Notes under the pieces: model-generated
Databases searched by the model: none
What the model was told of the DNA's origin: nothing
Seen by the model: only the letters and a program-made list of their open reading frames with translations
Shown here: positions 1 through 9,137 of the stretch, in pieces
How the letters are laid out: every line of letters starts with the position of its first letter
How positions within the stretch are numbered: the stretch's first letter is position 1
Translations under genes and position numbers: made by a program
Origin: Pseudomonas sp. SST3
Lineage (GTDB): Bacteria > Pseudomonadota > Gammaproteobacteria > Pseudomonadales > Pseudomonadaceae
Assembly: GCF_003325755.1 (NCBI RefSeq)
Contig: NZ_QORI02000010.1
Coordinates: forward strand, 1-64,000
DNA: 64,000 nt
Direction of reading: 5' to 3'

Positions 1-490
1 CGTAATCGAAGAGCTGATCAGCCAGGATTATGAGCTCCCTGCGTACTCGACCCTGAATGATCTCGCTGAGCGAATTCATGCCGAATCCCAAGAGGCAATA
101 TTCAACCTCGTAGTAACCAGAACGCCAGTCGAGGTGATCCACAAGTTAAAGGATCTGCTCGACACTGATTTCGGCCGACGCCAGAGCGACTTCAATGCGC
201 TGAAGCAGGCGCCCAAGAAGCCATCTCGCAAGCACTTGGAGGTGCTGATCGATCATCTGGCTTGGCTCGAGAGCTTCGGGGATCTGGGTGCCATTTTTGA
301 AGGAATAGTCGACACCAAGATCCGTCACTTCGCTGCCCAAGCCGCGGCGTCGGACGTAGCCGAGTTGAAGGACTGCTTACTGCCGAAGCGCTACACGCTG
401 ATGCTGGCCTTAATCTACCGCATGCGCGTGCGGACCCGGGATCATATGGCCGAGATGTTCAGCCCCGCGCGCCGAACGCCATTCATTTAA
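1..490 (+). pseudogene. tnpA': Truncated Tn3-family transposase (Tn4651-type tnpA fragment)
   Basis: The reading frame is open from base 2 and matches roughly residues 142-293 of the intact TnpA at 927-3944, with few substitutions (shared segments include LLDTDFGRRQSDF and RYTLMLALIYRMRVRTRDH). After about base 462 the similarity stops abruptly at AEMF and the frame runs nine codons through unrelated sequence to a stop. The 5' end lies outside the window, and the catalytic DDE domain is missing, so it cannot transpose. Nucleotide divergence from the intact copy is clear, so it is the remains of a second related transposon rather than a recent duplication. Confidence 0.9.
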
Positions 491-782
491 CGCATGCGTC
501 CTCGCTTATTCCCGCGAGAATTCCACAAGCCTTAACTTCCCGCCCATCGTTGCAATTTGCCCGCAGCGAAACGAGTTGTCGTTCCAGTGATTGCAAAGCG
601 GCTATCTGAGACCTGACTTGAGAAATGTGATCATCAAGCAAGGCATTAACGGCCGCACAAGGCCGGCCAGGGTCATCTTGGTAACTTTGGAGTGCATGAA
701 TTTCTGGAAGTGAAAGATTCAGAATTCGGCAGCGTCGGATGAACGCTAGCCGCTCGCCATGCTTCTCGTTGTAAACCCGATA
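483..782 (-). pseudogene. CadR/PbrR-like MerR-family regulator, 5' end removed by the transposon
   Basis: The frame encodes the C-terminal two thirds of a MerR-family metal regulator: YRVYNEKHGERLAFIRRCR, the dimerisation helix with CAAVNALLDDHI, and a Cys-containing tail, as in CadR/PbrR proteins. The winged-helix N-terminus (about 35-40 residues including the usual IRYYE segment) is missing. Coding similarity starts exactly where the transposon inverted repeat ends (783), and the first codons of the open frame come from the repeat itself. The partner cadA-type ATPase is not in the window. It is almost certainly non-functional. Confidence 0.85.
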
Positions 783-822
783 GGGGTGATGCCGAGATAA
801 CGGAAAATCAGGACATATGGCG
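783..822 (+). repeat. Left terminal inverted repeat of the transposon
   Basis: Begins GGGGTGATGCCGAGATAA and matches the reverse complement of the sequence ending at 22860 in GGGG, the following ATGCCGAGATAA and a GG-rich/AAAAT stretch. The outside neighbour is the interrupted CadR-like coding sequence. Confidence 0.88.
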
Positions 823-926
823 CATGTCGTTGATATAAACGTAGATTTATCGCCATGTACCATCCTGTCAGCGTCATGCCTCTAAGCGTCTATGCTGTTT
901 ATTCTTGCCTGCTTGGGGGTTAAACG

Positions 927-3900
927 ATGGCTGCATTGGAAAGGACGGCGTATCCACGACTAGCAACCACTCTTAGAGGTAAGGACTTACTCCACAGCTA
1001 CTCGCTTTCCCGAGTTGAGCTTGAATGGATTGCCAAGACAGCCCGGAGCCCTGCTCTGTCCCTTGGGCTTGCAATCCAGCTCAAAGTCTTCCAAGAGCTC
1101 CATTACTTTCCTCATCTAGACGAGGTACCTTCGGAAATCCTCGGCCACATCAGGGACGCGCTTGGCTTAGGCCCTCGCATCACTCCGCATTATGCTAATC
1201 CGCGTACTTTATATAGGCATCAGGCGGCTATTCGTGAGCACCTTCAAATCAAGGCCTTCTATGGTAGTGAAGCGCTAAGCATAGCTCTCCGACTCGCGCA
1301 TGAGTCTGCCGAGGTACTCGACCAGCGGGCGGATATTATTAACGTGCTGATCGGCGAGTTACTACAGCGTAATTACGAACTTCCGGTCTATTCCACGCTT
1401 AATGACGCTGCTGAAGATGCTCTGGTTGCAATGCAGGGACGGTTATTCAATCTCGTTGTAGCCCGAGCGCCAATCGAGGCGATCGACAAGCTGAAAGAGC
1501 TGCTCGACACGGATTTTGGGCGTCGTCAGAGCGACTTCAACGCACTCAAGCAGGCTCCCAAAAAGCCCTCCCGCAAGCACCTGGAAGTGCTGATCGACCA
1601 CCTGGCGTGGCTAGAGAGCTTCGGGAATCTGGATGCTATTTTTGAAGGAATCGTCGATACCAAGATTCGCCACTTTGCTGCCCAAGCTGCGGCATCGGAC
1701 GTGTCTGAGCTGAAGGACTGCTCACTGCCGAAACGCTACACCCTGATGCTGGCCTTGATCTATCGGATGCGCGTGCGGACTCGGGATCATCTGGCCGAGA
1801 TGTTTATCCGCCGGATATCGACGATCCACAAACGCGCCAAGGAGGAGTTGGAGCAAATCCAGGCACGGCAACGTCAGAAGTTAGAGCACCTGGCAGCAAC
1901 TTTGGATGGGGTTGTGCAAATTCTCGTTCAAGAGCCGGATGACCACGAGGCTGGCAGCCTGATTCGGGAATACCTATCACCCGACGGCAATCTGGATCGA
2001 TTGCGAGAGACCTGCGCCGAAGTGCAAGCCACTGGAGGAAATAACTATCTGCCTCTGATCTGGAAGCACTTCAAGTCCCATCGCTCCTTGTTGTTCCGTC
2101 TCAGTCATCTTCTCCAACTGGAGCCAACGACTCAGGATCGGTCACTGGTTCAGGCGCTTCAACTGATCCAGGACAGCGAAAATCTACACCGCGAATGGAT
2201 CGACGAACACGTCGACGTGTCCTTTGCGTCAGAGCGTTGGGTCAAAGTTGTGCGCCGTTCTGCCACCGAAGGACCGCCGACCAACCGACGCTATCTAGAA
2301 GTCTGCGTATTCTCCTATCTAGCCAGTGAGCTGCGCTCGGGTGACATGAGTGTGCTGGGGTCGGAATCTTTCGCCGACTATCGTAAGCAGCTGCTCCCCT
2401 GGAATGAATGTCTTCAGCGACTACCTGCCTACTGCGAAAAGGTGGGACTGCCAGGCACGGCGAAGGAGTTTGTTGCTTCCCTCAAGGCCCAGCTGGAGGA
2501 AACCGCGCAGCAGCTGGATGACAAATTGCCCTCTTGCCGAGGTGACGTATCGATCAACGAAGCCGGCGAGCCGGTGCTGCGCCGAGTGACAGCACGAGAC
2601 ATCCCGCCTTCGGCCATCTCGCTACAGACAGCGCTTATCCAGCGCATGCCGGCCAGGCACGTGCTCGACATCATGGCCAACATCGAGCACTGGATTCAGT
2701 TCACGCGGCATTTCGGACCAATGTCCGGCAACGAGCCGAAGCTCAAAGAACCGGCCGAGCGTTACCTGATGACCATCTTCGCGATGGGCTGCAACCTCGG
2801 TCCCAACCAGGCAGCTCGGCACCTTGCGGGGAACGTGACCCCGCACATGCTCTCCTATACGAATCGCCGCCATCTCTCGCTGGAGAAGCTGGACAAGGCC
2901 AACCGCGAACTGGTGGAGCTCTATCTCCAGCTGGACTTGCCCAAGGTATGGGGTGACGGTAAGGCGGTGGCAGCGGATGGCACCCAGTTCGACTTCTATG
3001 ACGACAACCTCTTGGCCGGGTATCACTTCCGCTACCGCAAGATGGGTGCCGTGGCCTATCGGCACGTGGCAAACAATTACATCGCGGTCTTCCAGCACTT
3101 CATCCCACCAGGCATCTGGGAGGCGATCTATGTGATCGAGGGGCTGCTCAAGGCGGACCTCAGCGTCGAGGCCGACACGGTGTATTCCGATACGCAGGGA
3201 CAGTCTGCGACGGTCTTCGCCTTTACCCATCTGTTGGGCATTAATCTAATGCCGCGGATTCGTAACTGGCGCGACCTGGTGATGTGTCGACCAGATCGCG
3301 GGCTTTCCTACAAGCACATCAACCGCTTGTTTACCGATACGGCCGATTGGCAAATGATCGAGACCCATTGGCAGGACCTTATGCAGGTCGCCTTGTCGAT
3401 CCAGGCTGGAAAGATTTCCTCGTCCATGCTGCTGCGCAAGCTAGGTTCCTACAGTCGGCGCAACCGCCTCTATCATGCTGCGCAGGCGCTCGGTGCTGTG
3501 GTGCGGACAATCTTCCTGCTCAACTGGATCAGCAGCCGTGAGCTGCGCCAGGAGGTGACCGCCAATACGAACAAAATTGAGTCGTACAACGGCTTTTCCA
3601 AGTGGCTGTCCTTCGGCGGCGACGTAATTGCCGAGAATGATCCGGATGAGCAGCAGAAGCGCCTGCGCTACAACGACATGGTGGCCTCATCAGTGATCTT
3701 GCAGAACACCGTAGACATGATGCGCATCCTGCAGAAACTGGCCCGCGAGGGGTGGCAGTTCACCGATGAGGATGTGTCCTTCCTCAGTCCCTACCTGACT
3801 AGCAACGTCAAGCGCTTCGGCGAGTTCAACCTCAAGCTCAACCGACCGCCGGAGCCTTGGATCAAGGACTCGGTGTTTCAACAAGCCGCCGGCTCGCTGC

Positions 3901-3944
3901 GGGTGATCACTCCCCGCCAGATCGATATCGAGAAAGCCTTATGA
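927..3944 (+). CDS. tnpA: Tn3-family transposase TnpA (Tn4651/Tn4652 subgroup)
   Basis: A 1005-residue replicative transposase, the usual length for this subgroup. The N-terminal DUF4158-type DNA-binding region (about residues 1-170) is followed by the Tn3 DDE domain (about 570-960). Candidate catalytic acids are D684 (in AADGTQF), D755 (in YSDTQGQ) and E885 (in NKIESYNG). It cuts at the terminal repeats and forms cointegrates. The ATG at 927 follows a G-rich stretch at 914-918, about 140 bp inside the left repeat. Its stop overlaps the tnpC start (ATGA), implying translational coupling. The frame is intact with no missing segment. Long opposite-strand frames across it are shadows. Confidence 0.96.
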   Translation: MAALERTAYPRLATTLRGKDLLHSYSLSRVELEWIAKTARSPALSLGLAIQLKVFQELHYFPHLDEVPSEILGHIRDALGLGPRITPHYANPRTLYRHQAAIREHLQIKAFYGSEALSIALRLAHESAEVLDQRADIINVLIGELLQRNYELPVYSTLNDAAEDALVAMQGRLFNLVVARAPIEAIDKLKELLDTDFGRRQSDFNALKQAPKKPSRKHLEVLIDHLAWLESFGNLDAIFEGIVDTKIRHFAAQAAASDVSELKDCSLPKRYTLMLALIYRMRVRTRDHLAEMFIRRISTIHKRAKEELEQIQARQRQKLEHLAATLDGVVQILVQEPDDHEAGSLIREYLSPDGNLDRLRETCAEVQATGGNNYLPLIWKHFKSHRSLLFRLSHLLQLEPTTQDRSLVQALQLIQDSENLHREWIDEHVDVSFASERWVKVVRRSATEGPPTNRRYLEVCVFSYLASELRSGDMSVLGSESFADYRKQLLPWNECLQRLPAYCEKVGLPGTAKEFVASLKAQLEETAQQLDDKLPSCRGDVSINEAGEPVLRRVTARDIPPSAISLQTALIQRMPARHVLDIMANIEHWIQFTRHFGPMSGNEPKLKEPAERYLMTIFAMGCNLGPNQAARHLAGNVTPHMLSYTNRRHLSLEKLDKANRELVELYLQLDLPKVWGDGKAVAADGTQFDFYDDNLLAGYHFRYRKMGAVAYRHVANNYIAVFQHFIPPGIWEAIYVIEGLLKADLSVEADTVYSDTQGQSATVFAFTHLLGINLMPRIRNWRDLVMCRPDRGLSYKHINRLFTDTADWQMIETHWQDLMQVALSIQAGKISSSMLLRKLGSYSRRNRLYHAAQALGAVVRTIFLLNWISSRELRQEVTANTNKIESYNGFSKWLSFGGDVIAENDPDEQQKRLRYNDMVASSVILQNTVDMMRILQKLAREGWQFTDEDVSFLSPYLTSNVKRFGEFNLKLNRPPEPWIKDSVFQQAAGSLRVITPRQIDIEKAL

Positions 3945-4303
3945 TCAACCTTCCTACCGCATCCTTTCGCATTACCCCCTATGGAGAGGTGGACGCTGTG
4001 GCGTTGGAAAATCTACGCGACGGCTTCGACACGTCGCAACTACTCCGACTGGTTGATCGATTGGACTCCTGTCTGGCCGAACTGGGTGGAATCACCGCCA
4101 TGCGCGATGAATTGCTGAATTTGCATGCGATGGCGCTGACGCTAGTCGAAGGCGCCGTACCGACAGTCCCTGCTGAGAATATCCGTATCTGGGAGGTGGC
4201 CGAATCGTTGAGGCTAGATCTTGAAGCGCTGAGCTCCTGGATTCGCGATGCCCAGTTGACGACCGCACCGCTGAGAGGTCTTGCTCCGGACGGCGGTGCG
4301 TAA
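3941..4303 (+). CDS. tnpC: TnpC, regulator of the transposase
   Basis: A 120-residue protein starting with the ATG that overlaps the tnpA stop codon; a longer in-frame extension into tnpA is ignored. Size and position directly after tnpA match TnpC of Tn4652, which is known to lower TnpA levels post-transcriptionally. The sequence is mainly helical (QLLRLVDRLDSCLAELGG) with no recognised catalytic motif. Function is inferred from synteny and length. The next 235 bp up to the convergent oxidoreductase gene carry no gene. Confidence 0.85.
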   Translation: MINLPTASFRITPYGEVDAVALENLRDGFDTSQLLRLVDRLDSCLAELGGITAMRDELLNLHAMALTLVEGAVPTVPAENIRIWEVAESLRLDLEALSSWIRDAQLTTAPLRGLAPDGGA

Positions 4304-4538
4304 TTGTGTGCGCAAGGCAATGCGGCGGTGACGCATACGCTGTGCGCCAAATGAAAGGCCGCTCGAAGGCGGCCGGAGGGGTGTCGCACGGATGAGCCTT
4401 AGGCTAGCCCCAGCAATTGGTATTTTCGCGAGCTGCTCTGAGGATATCCGAACAGAAAAACAAACACGCTCTTACGGCCAAAGCCGAACCTTTGCGGAAT
4501 AACGCAAAGTCTTGGCAGGGCAATGAATATACCTGCGC

Positions 4539-5885
4539 TCACACCATATAGCCGATATCGGATGCGCCGGTGGGATAGGCAAACATCGTCGACTTGATGT
4601 CGTCGGCGGTAAGTCCATGACGGATCGCCAAGGCAAACAAATTGATCACTTCATCGACATTTGGCCCCACCAGATGCGCGCCAAGTATCCGGCCCGATCC
4701 TTCTTCTACCAGCACCTTAAAGCCATAAACCGACTCGGCGGCCTGACGCGCGGTGAACCAGCCGGAGGCCTGTTCACTTTTGAGGTTGAATTTCAGGCCT
4801 TGCTCACGCGCCTGCGCCTCGCTCAAGCCGACGCTCGCAATAGGCGGGATCGTGAAGGCCACGCTTGGAACCCCCTGATAATTGGGCACACGGTGATTGC
4901 CTTCCAGCAAATTCGCCACAACCACCTTGGCGTCATGGCTCGAAACCGGCGTCAACGGCGGGCCCATCTGCGCGGCATCGCCGGCAGCATAAACGGCCGG
5001 GTTGGAGACGCTTTGCAGGTATTCGTTGAGCTTGAGCTTCCCACCTTCCGTAGCGACTCCGGCAGCCTCAAGATTCAGGGCGTCAAGATCGGGGGCGCGT
5101 CCGGCGGCATGGATCACGCAGTCGGCCTCGAACTGCAGCTTTTGCCCGCCGCTGGACGCCTGCACCCTGTAACCCTCACCGATCTTCTCAATGGCTTCGA
5201 CCTGTGTCTCGGTGTGCACCTGGATACCAGCCTCCTGGAACGAGGCCATCAGCCAACCGACCAGTTCCGGCTCAAAGTGTTTCAGCATCTGGGCACCATG
5301 CTGCAGAACCACCACCTCTGCACCCGCCCGTGCCGCAAGGTGCGAAAACTCCGCCGCGATATAGCCGCCGCCGACCAGCACGATCTTTTTCGGCAGTTTT
5401 TCCAGGGTCAGGAACCCTTCGTTGCTGATCAAATACTCCTCACCGGGAATGCCCAGCGGGATCGGCTCTGCACCCGAAGCGATAAGGATGTTCTCCGCCT
5501 CGAGTGACTGGCCTTCGACATCGAGCGTATTGGGACCGGTGAACCGGGCGCGCCCATGGTAGGTATCGATGCCCTTGTCGGCGTAGCGGCGTTCCTGCTT
5601 TTCTGGGACCGGATCGGTAAAGCTGCGCTTGAAGCCCATCAATTCCGGCCAGTCGATGCTCACCTCGCCGGTGACACCTTTACCATGCATGCGCCGGGCA
5701 TGATCCAGCGCGTGGGCGCCGTTGATCATCATCTTTTTGGGATCACAGCCACGCAGCGCACAGGTCCCGCCAAAAGGTCGGAAGTCGATGACGGCCACTG
5801 TGCGGCCGGCTTGCCGAACCCGCATTGCAGCCCCCATGGCTGCTGTTCCCGCGCCAATAACGATAAGCCCGTATTGTTTGGTCAT
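4539..5885 (-). CDS. Mercuric/glutathione reductase-like FAD disulfide oxidoreductase
   Basis: A 448-residue pyridine nucleotide-disulfide oxidoreductase. It has an N-terminal FAD site (VIGAGTAAMGAA, residues 10-21), a redox pair in GGTCALRGCDPKK (Cys-x4-Cys), an NAD(P) site (LVGGGYIAAEF) and the second FAD motif VYAAGDAA. The C-terminus differs from the family: the HPTxxEE segment carrying the catalytic His-Glu pair is replaced by YPTGASDIGYMV, so the reductase half-reaction probably differs. The substrate is unknown and MerA activity is not implied. Its ATG overlaps the stop of the upstream GH15 gene (ATGA), so the two are probably co-translated. Confidence 0.88.
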   Translation of the reverse strand: MTKQYGLIVIGAGTAAMGAAMRVRQAGRTVAVIDFRPFGGTCALRGCDPKKMMINGAHALDHARRMHGKGVTGEVSIDWPELMGFKRSFTDPVPEKQERRYADKGIDTYHGRARFTGPNTLDVEGQSLEAENILIASGAEPIPLGIPGEEYLISNEGFLTLEKLPKKIVLVGGGYIAAEFSHLAARAGAEVVVLQHGAQMLKHFEPELVGWLMASFQEAGIQVHTETQVEAIEKIGEGYRVQASSGGQKLQFEADCVIHAAGRAPDLDALNLEAAGVATEGGKLKLNEYLQSVSNPAVYAAGDAAQMGPPLTPVSSHDAKVVVANLLEGNHRVPNYQGVPSVAFTIPPIASVGLSEAQAREQGLKFNLKSEQASGWFTARQAAESVYGFKVLVEEGSGRILGAHLVGPNVDEVINLFALAIRHGLTADDIKSTMFAYPTGASDIGYMV

Positions 5886-7858
5886 GGATTCGTCCTCTCA
5901 GTGGTTGAGCGTGGGTATGCCTGTAACAGCTCCTGCGGATCCAGAATGGATCGCCTGGACTCAGATTCTGCCGGCGCGTCGTGGGGGGCGTGCCACAAAG
6001 CCTGTCGGTGCAGCATGAGCTCAGCGGCTCGTTTCGAACGGTCAGCATGAGTTCCGCTGAGCGATTCGGCCCCGCCTTCCTCATGGAGCCGCAAGTGGAT
6101 AGCACTATTAATCAAGGCCAGATGAGTAAAGGCTTGTGGGAAGTTGCCAAGGAAGGCGTCGGTCATCGGGTTGATTTCTTCGGCGTAGAGCCCTACGTCA
6201 TTGGCTTTGGTCAAAAGCCGCTCGAACAACGTACGCGCCTCCTCGGCACGGCCGCAGATCAGCAGCGCATCAACCAGCCAGAAGCTGCAGATTAGGAACG
6301 CGCCCTCGCCACCCGGAAGACCGTCCTCAGTGAGGTAGCGGTGGACGTAGTCACCCACACGTAGTTGTTCCTCCACCGCTTCCACTGTGCGCGCCAGCAC
6401 TTCTGGCTCTAGGGGCATACCCAACAAGGTAACGAGCAGAAGCGCCGCGTCGAGATCCGGATAACCGAAAGCCTGCACCAGGTGCCCGCCACTGGGATCG
6501 ACTCCCCGCGTTGAAACAGCCTCCAGAATTTCTGCCCGCGCAGCATCCCAAACTGGATTGGGGCCCAGCAGACGCAGCGCCCGGTCGAGTGCTACCCACG
6601 CCATCGCCTTGCCGTGAACGTGAGGGCGAGGTTCGCCGCGCATTTCCCAGATTCCCTGGTCGGACTCGTGCCAGTGTTCGGCTACGTGGTTGGCCATTTC
6701 CCGAATAATCGTTTCCAGTGTGGAATCAACGGGACCACCAAGGGCCTGGTAGATCAGCGCCCAATCGGCAAGTTCGCCATAGATGTCGACCTGTTTTTGG
6801 GTGTAAGCGGCGTTGCCGACCCGTACCGGAGAGGCACCGTCATGGCCTTCCAGGTGATCGAGCAGGCGTTCATCCAGTTCCGCCTCGCCGGTAATGCCGT
6901 ACAGGATCTGCAGTTCAGGCAGCGTTTGCACGCAGCACAGCCCCAGATATTCGCAATACTTTCGTGCTTCACCGCCATAGCCGAGCGCGGCCAACGCTTG
7001 AAGTACGAATGACGAGTCGCGCAACCAGGAAAAGCGGTAATCCCAATTTCTGACGCCTCCGGCCTCTTCAGGTAGCGAGGTGGTCGGCGCTGCCACGATC
7101 GCTCCGGACGGCGCGAAGCTCAGGGCTTTTAAAACCAACGCACTGCGCCTCACCATGTCATCGTAAGGGCCTTGATAACAGCAGCGCTTGCACCATTGTT
7201 CCCAAAAAGCGCGGGTTATCGCCTGCAACCGGTCGACCTGGGCCAGGGGGGCACGGGCGGCATCCGATTCCGGGGCGATAACAAACGCTCTCCGTTCGCC
7301 AGCCTCTACTGTCAACACCGTGTCCAGCATCGGAGCTCCAGCAGCCGGTGCCGAATCGCAAAAGAGTATCGGCGCTTCGCTGTCCTGGCTGAAACCTCGA
7401 TCAAATGCCTGCACGGCGCTTCGATACTCAACGCGAAGCTCGCTGCGCCCCTCCAGGCCCTCCACGACACGCACTAACCAGCCTGGCGCGTTGAGGGCGA
7501 CATAATCTGCCTCGTCGGCCGTTGGGTCACGCCCTACCGGCATGAAATCGGTCACGGCGACTCGACCGCTTGGCGTGGTGAATACGGTGCGCAGCATATT
7601 GGTGTCCGGCACGTAGGCCCGCTCGACAGCGGTTTTTTGGGTGGGATGAATCAGGAAAAACGCACCCTTGTTTATGTCGAGCAGGCGCCACAAGCTAGGC
7701 TCGGCATCGAAACGACCGAGACAGCACCAATCGATGCTGCCGTTGGTGCCGACGAGCGCGGCACCATGGCAATCGCCGATCAGGGCGTAGTCCTTGATCG
7801 GCTGATATTTCTGGGTTCTTATCGGCTCGTCTGGCGCGTTTGGCTTTGCTGCACCCAT
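5882..7858 (-). CDS. Glycoside hydrolase family 15 protein (glucoamylase/trehalase-like)
   Basis: A 658-residue protein with an N-terminal trehalase-like domain (YALIGDCHGAALVGTNGSIDW, about residues 25-45) and an (alpha/alpha)6 GH15 catalytic domain from about 230. The signature NWDYRFSWLRDSSF and the late EEINPMTDAFLGNFPQAF hold the expected carboxylate residues. No signal peptide, so cytoplasmic. Bacterial relatives hydrolyse trehalose or alpha-glucans; the substrate here is unproven. AAGGAGG lies six bases before the ATG, inside the end of the preceding SDR gene; the two genes are 2 bp apart. With the SDR and oxidoreductase it forms a tight leftward operon. Confidence 0.9.
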   Translation of the reverse strand: MGAAKPNAPDEPIRTQKYQPIKDYALIGDCHGAALVGTNGSIDWCCLGRFDAEPSLWRLLDINKGAFFLIHPTQKTAVERAYVPDTNMLRTVFTTPSGRVAVTDFMPVGRDPTADEADYVALNAPGWLVRVVEGLEGRSELRVEYRSAVQAFDRGFSQDSEAPILFCDSAPAAGAPMLDTVLTVEAGERRAFVIAPESDAARAPLAQVDRLQAITRAFWEQWCKRCCYQGPYDDMVRRSALVLKALSFAPSGAIVAAPTTSLPEEAGGVRNWDYRFSWLRDSSFVLQALAALGYGGEARKYCEYLGLCCVQTLPELQILYGITGEAELDERLLDHLEGHDGASPVRVGNAAYTQKQVDIYGELADWALIYQALGGPVDSTLETIIREMANHVAEHWHESDQGIWEMRGEPRPHVHGKAMAWVALDRALRLLGPNPVWDAARAEILEAVSTRGVDPSGGHLVQAFGYPDLDAALLLVTLLGMPLEPEVLARTVEAVEEQLRVGDYVHRYLTEDGLPGGEGAFLICSFWLVDALLICGRAEEARTLFERLLTKANDVGLYAEEINPMTDAFLGNFPQAFTHLALINSAIHLRLHEEGGAESLSGTHADRSKRAAELMLHRQALWHAPHDAPAESESRRSILDPQELLQAYPRSTTERTNP

Positions 7859-7860
7859 GT

Positions 7861-8667
7861 TTAGCCTCCTTCCCGGAACGCTGGGTAGAGCAGCATGCCG
7901 CCATCGATAAACAGCGTTGTGCCGACGACGTAGTCGGATTCATCCGAGGCCAACCAAACGGTAGCCTTGGCGACATCCTCGGCCTCACCGATTCGCCCGT
8001 AGGGGATCAGCTTCAGTAATTTTTCTTTGGCCTCTTCGGTTTCCCACGCGTCCTGATTGATCGGCGTCTTGATCGCTCCAGGCGCGATAGCATTGACGCG
8101 AATTTTTTCGGGCGCCAACTCCTGCGCCATGCTTTCCATGAGTAACTTCAACCCGCCCTTGGCGGTGGCGTAGTTCACATGCCCGGACCAGGGAATCGCC
8201 TGGTGCACGGAGCTGGTAAAAATGATTTTACCCAGCGCTGGTGAACGCTCTGGATCGAGGCCTTGATGGCGAAAGCGGCGCACCGCCTCTTGAGTGCAGA
8301 CGAACTGTCCGGTGAGATTGACTTCGATAACCTTACGCCAGTCGTCCAGTGTCATTTCGGTGAACGCAGCATCACGTTGGACCCCGGCATTGGCGACCAC
8401 TATGTCGACGCCACCCAGCTTTTTCTCAAGCGCGCCAAACAATCTTTCACAATCTTCAGGCTTGGAGACATCCGCCTGCACCGCAAACGCCTTACCGCCG
8501 CGGTGGGTGATATCCGCCACCACCCGTTCGGCCTCTTCCTGGCTGGAGCGGTAGTTAACTAAGACCACCGCGCCTGCGTCGGCAAGCGCGCAGGCGATGG
8601 CCCGTCCGATCCCGGAGCTTGCCCCGGTTACCAGGGCTCGTTGCCCTGCCAGCAATTTTTCGGTCAT
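7861..8667 (-). CDS. Short-chain dehydrogenase/reductase, glucose 1-dehydrogenase-like
   Basis: A 268-residue classical SDR. It has the cofactor motif TGASSGIG at about residue 15, NAG in VVANAGVQ, catalytic Ser in FTSSVHQ, and YATAK at about 165-169. The closest named group is glucose 1-dehydrogenase (NAD(P)+), which would suit a partner making glucose from alpha-glucosides (the adjacent GH15), but this link is inference. GGAGG sits seven bases before the ATG. The tail IDGGMLLYPAF is typical of the glucose dehydrogenase-like branch. Second-to-last step of an operon running left to 4539. Confidence 0.88.
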   Translation of the reverse strand: MTEKLLAGQRALVTGASSGIGRAIACALADAGAVVLVNYRSSQEEAERVVADITHRGGKAFAVQADVSKPEDCERLFGALEKKLGGVDIVVANAGVQRDAAFTEMTLDDWRKVIEVNLTGQFVCTQEAVRRFRHQGLDPERSPALGKIIFTSSVHQAIPWSGHVNYATAKGGLKLLMESMAQELAPEKIRVNAIAPGAIKTPINQDAWETEEAKEKLLKLIPYGRIGEAEDVAKATVWLASDESDYVVGTTLFIDGGMLLYPAFREGG

Positions 8668-8749
8668 AGAACCTCCATTCAGACGGTGGCTTTGGCAGGC
8701 CGCCGCTCGTTAAGAAGGGCACCACGGACACGCGCTTCCATGATCGGTT

Positions 8750-9043
8750 TCAGCGCGGTGGTTTGCCTTCGTTATCAATCGGGTTGTCTTCAGTGGCACA
8801 GGTGAGTCCCGATGAACAGCGGCCCTCGTTGCGGGGACAGGTTGCACAGCCGCGCTTGAGATACCAGATGAAGCCAATCACACCGACCACGGCAAATAGC
8901 CCACCCATCACAGGCCAGCTCGGCACCAGAAAAGCCAGTGATACTCCTGAAAGCAAAAGCAGCGGAATGCCGCAGCACAGCAGATGCAGCCCTGCGAAGG
9001 CCGCTATGAGCAGTCTGGAATCGCCAGTCTTTCTGTTTTTCAT
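8750..9043 (-). CDS. Small MerF/MerT-like membrane protein with Cys pairs
   Basis: A 97-residue protein. Two hydrophobic segments (about residues 10-32 and 37-57), the first with the vicinal pair HLLCCGIPLLLL, are followed by a Cys-rich cytoplasmic tail (CATCPRNEGRC, then another Cys). A CC pair inside the first membrane helix plus a second Cys pair is the layout of mercuric ion transporters MerT and MerF, so a metal-uptake role is proposed. The ATG at 9043 is preferred over an upstream start because it follows GGGA; sequence similarity to MerF beyond this pattern is weak. It is about 2.3 kb outside the main mer genes but in the same transposon. Confidence 0.6.
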   Translation of the reverse strand: MKNRKTGDSRLLIAAFAGLHLLCCGIPLLLLSGVSLAFLVPSWPVMGGLFAVVGVIGFIWYLKRGCATCPRNEGRCSSGLTCATEDNPIDNEGKPPR

Positions 9044-9137
9044 ATATCCCGATCCGGTTTGACCATTGTTCGGGCGAGGAGCTGTCGCTTCCCCATCCAC
9101 TTGCCGTGGGCCGCATTCGCGTCTTAACCACAGGCCA

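Noticed and set aside
2622..3230. 202-codon frame antisense to tnpA
   Set aside because: It is a codon-bias shadow of the transposase catalytic region; no family similarity and no ribosome site.
4617..5507. 296-codon plus-strand frame over the flavin oxidoreductase gene
   Set aside because: Opposite strand of a gene with clear family motifs; the translated product looks random (His/Arg/Gln rich).
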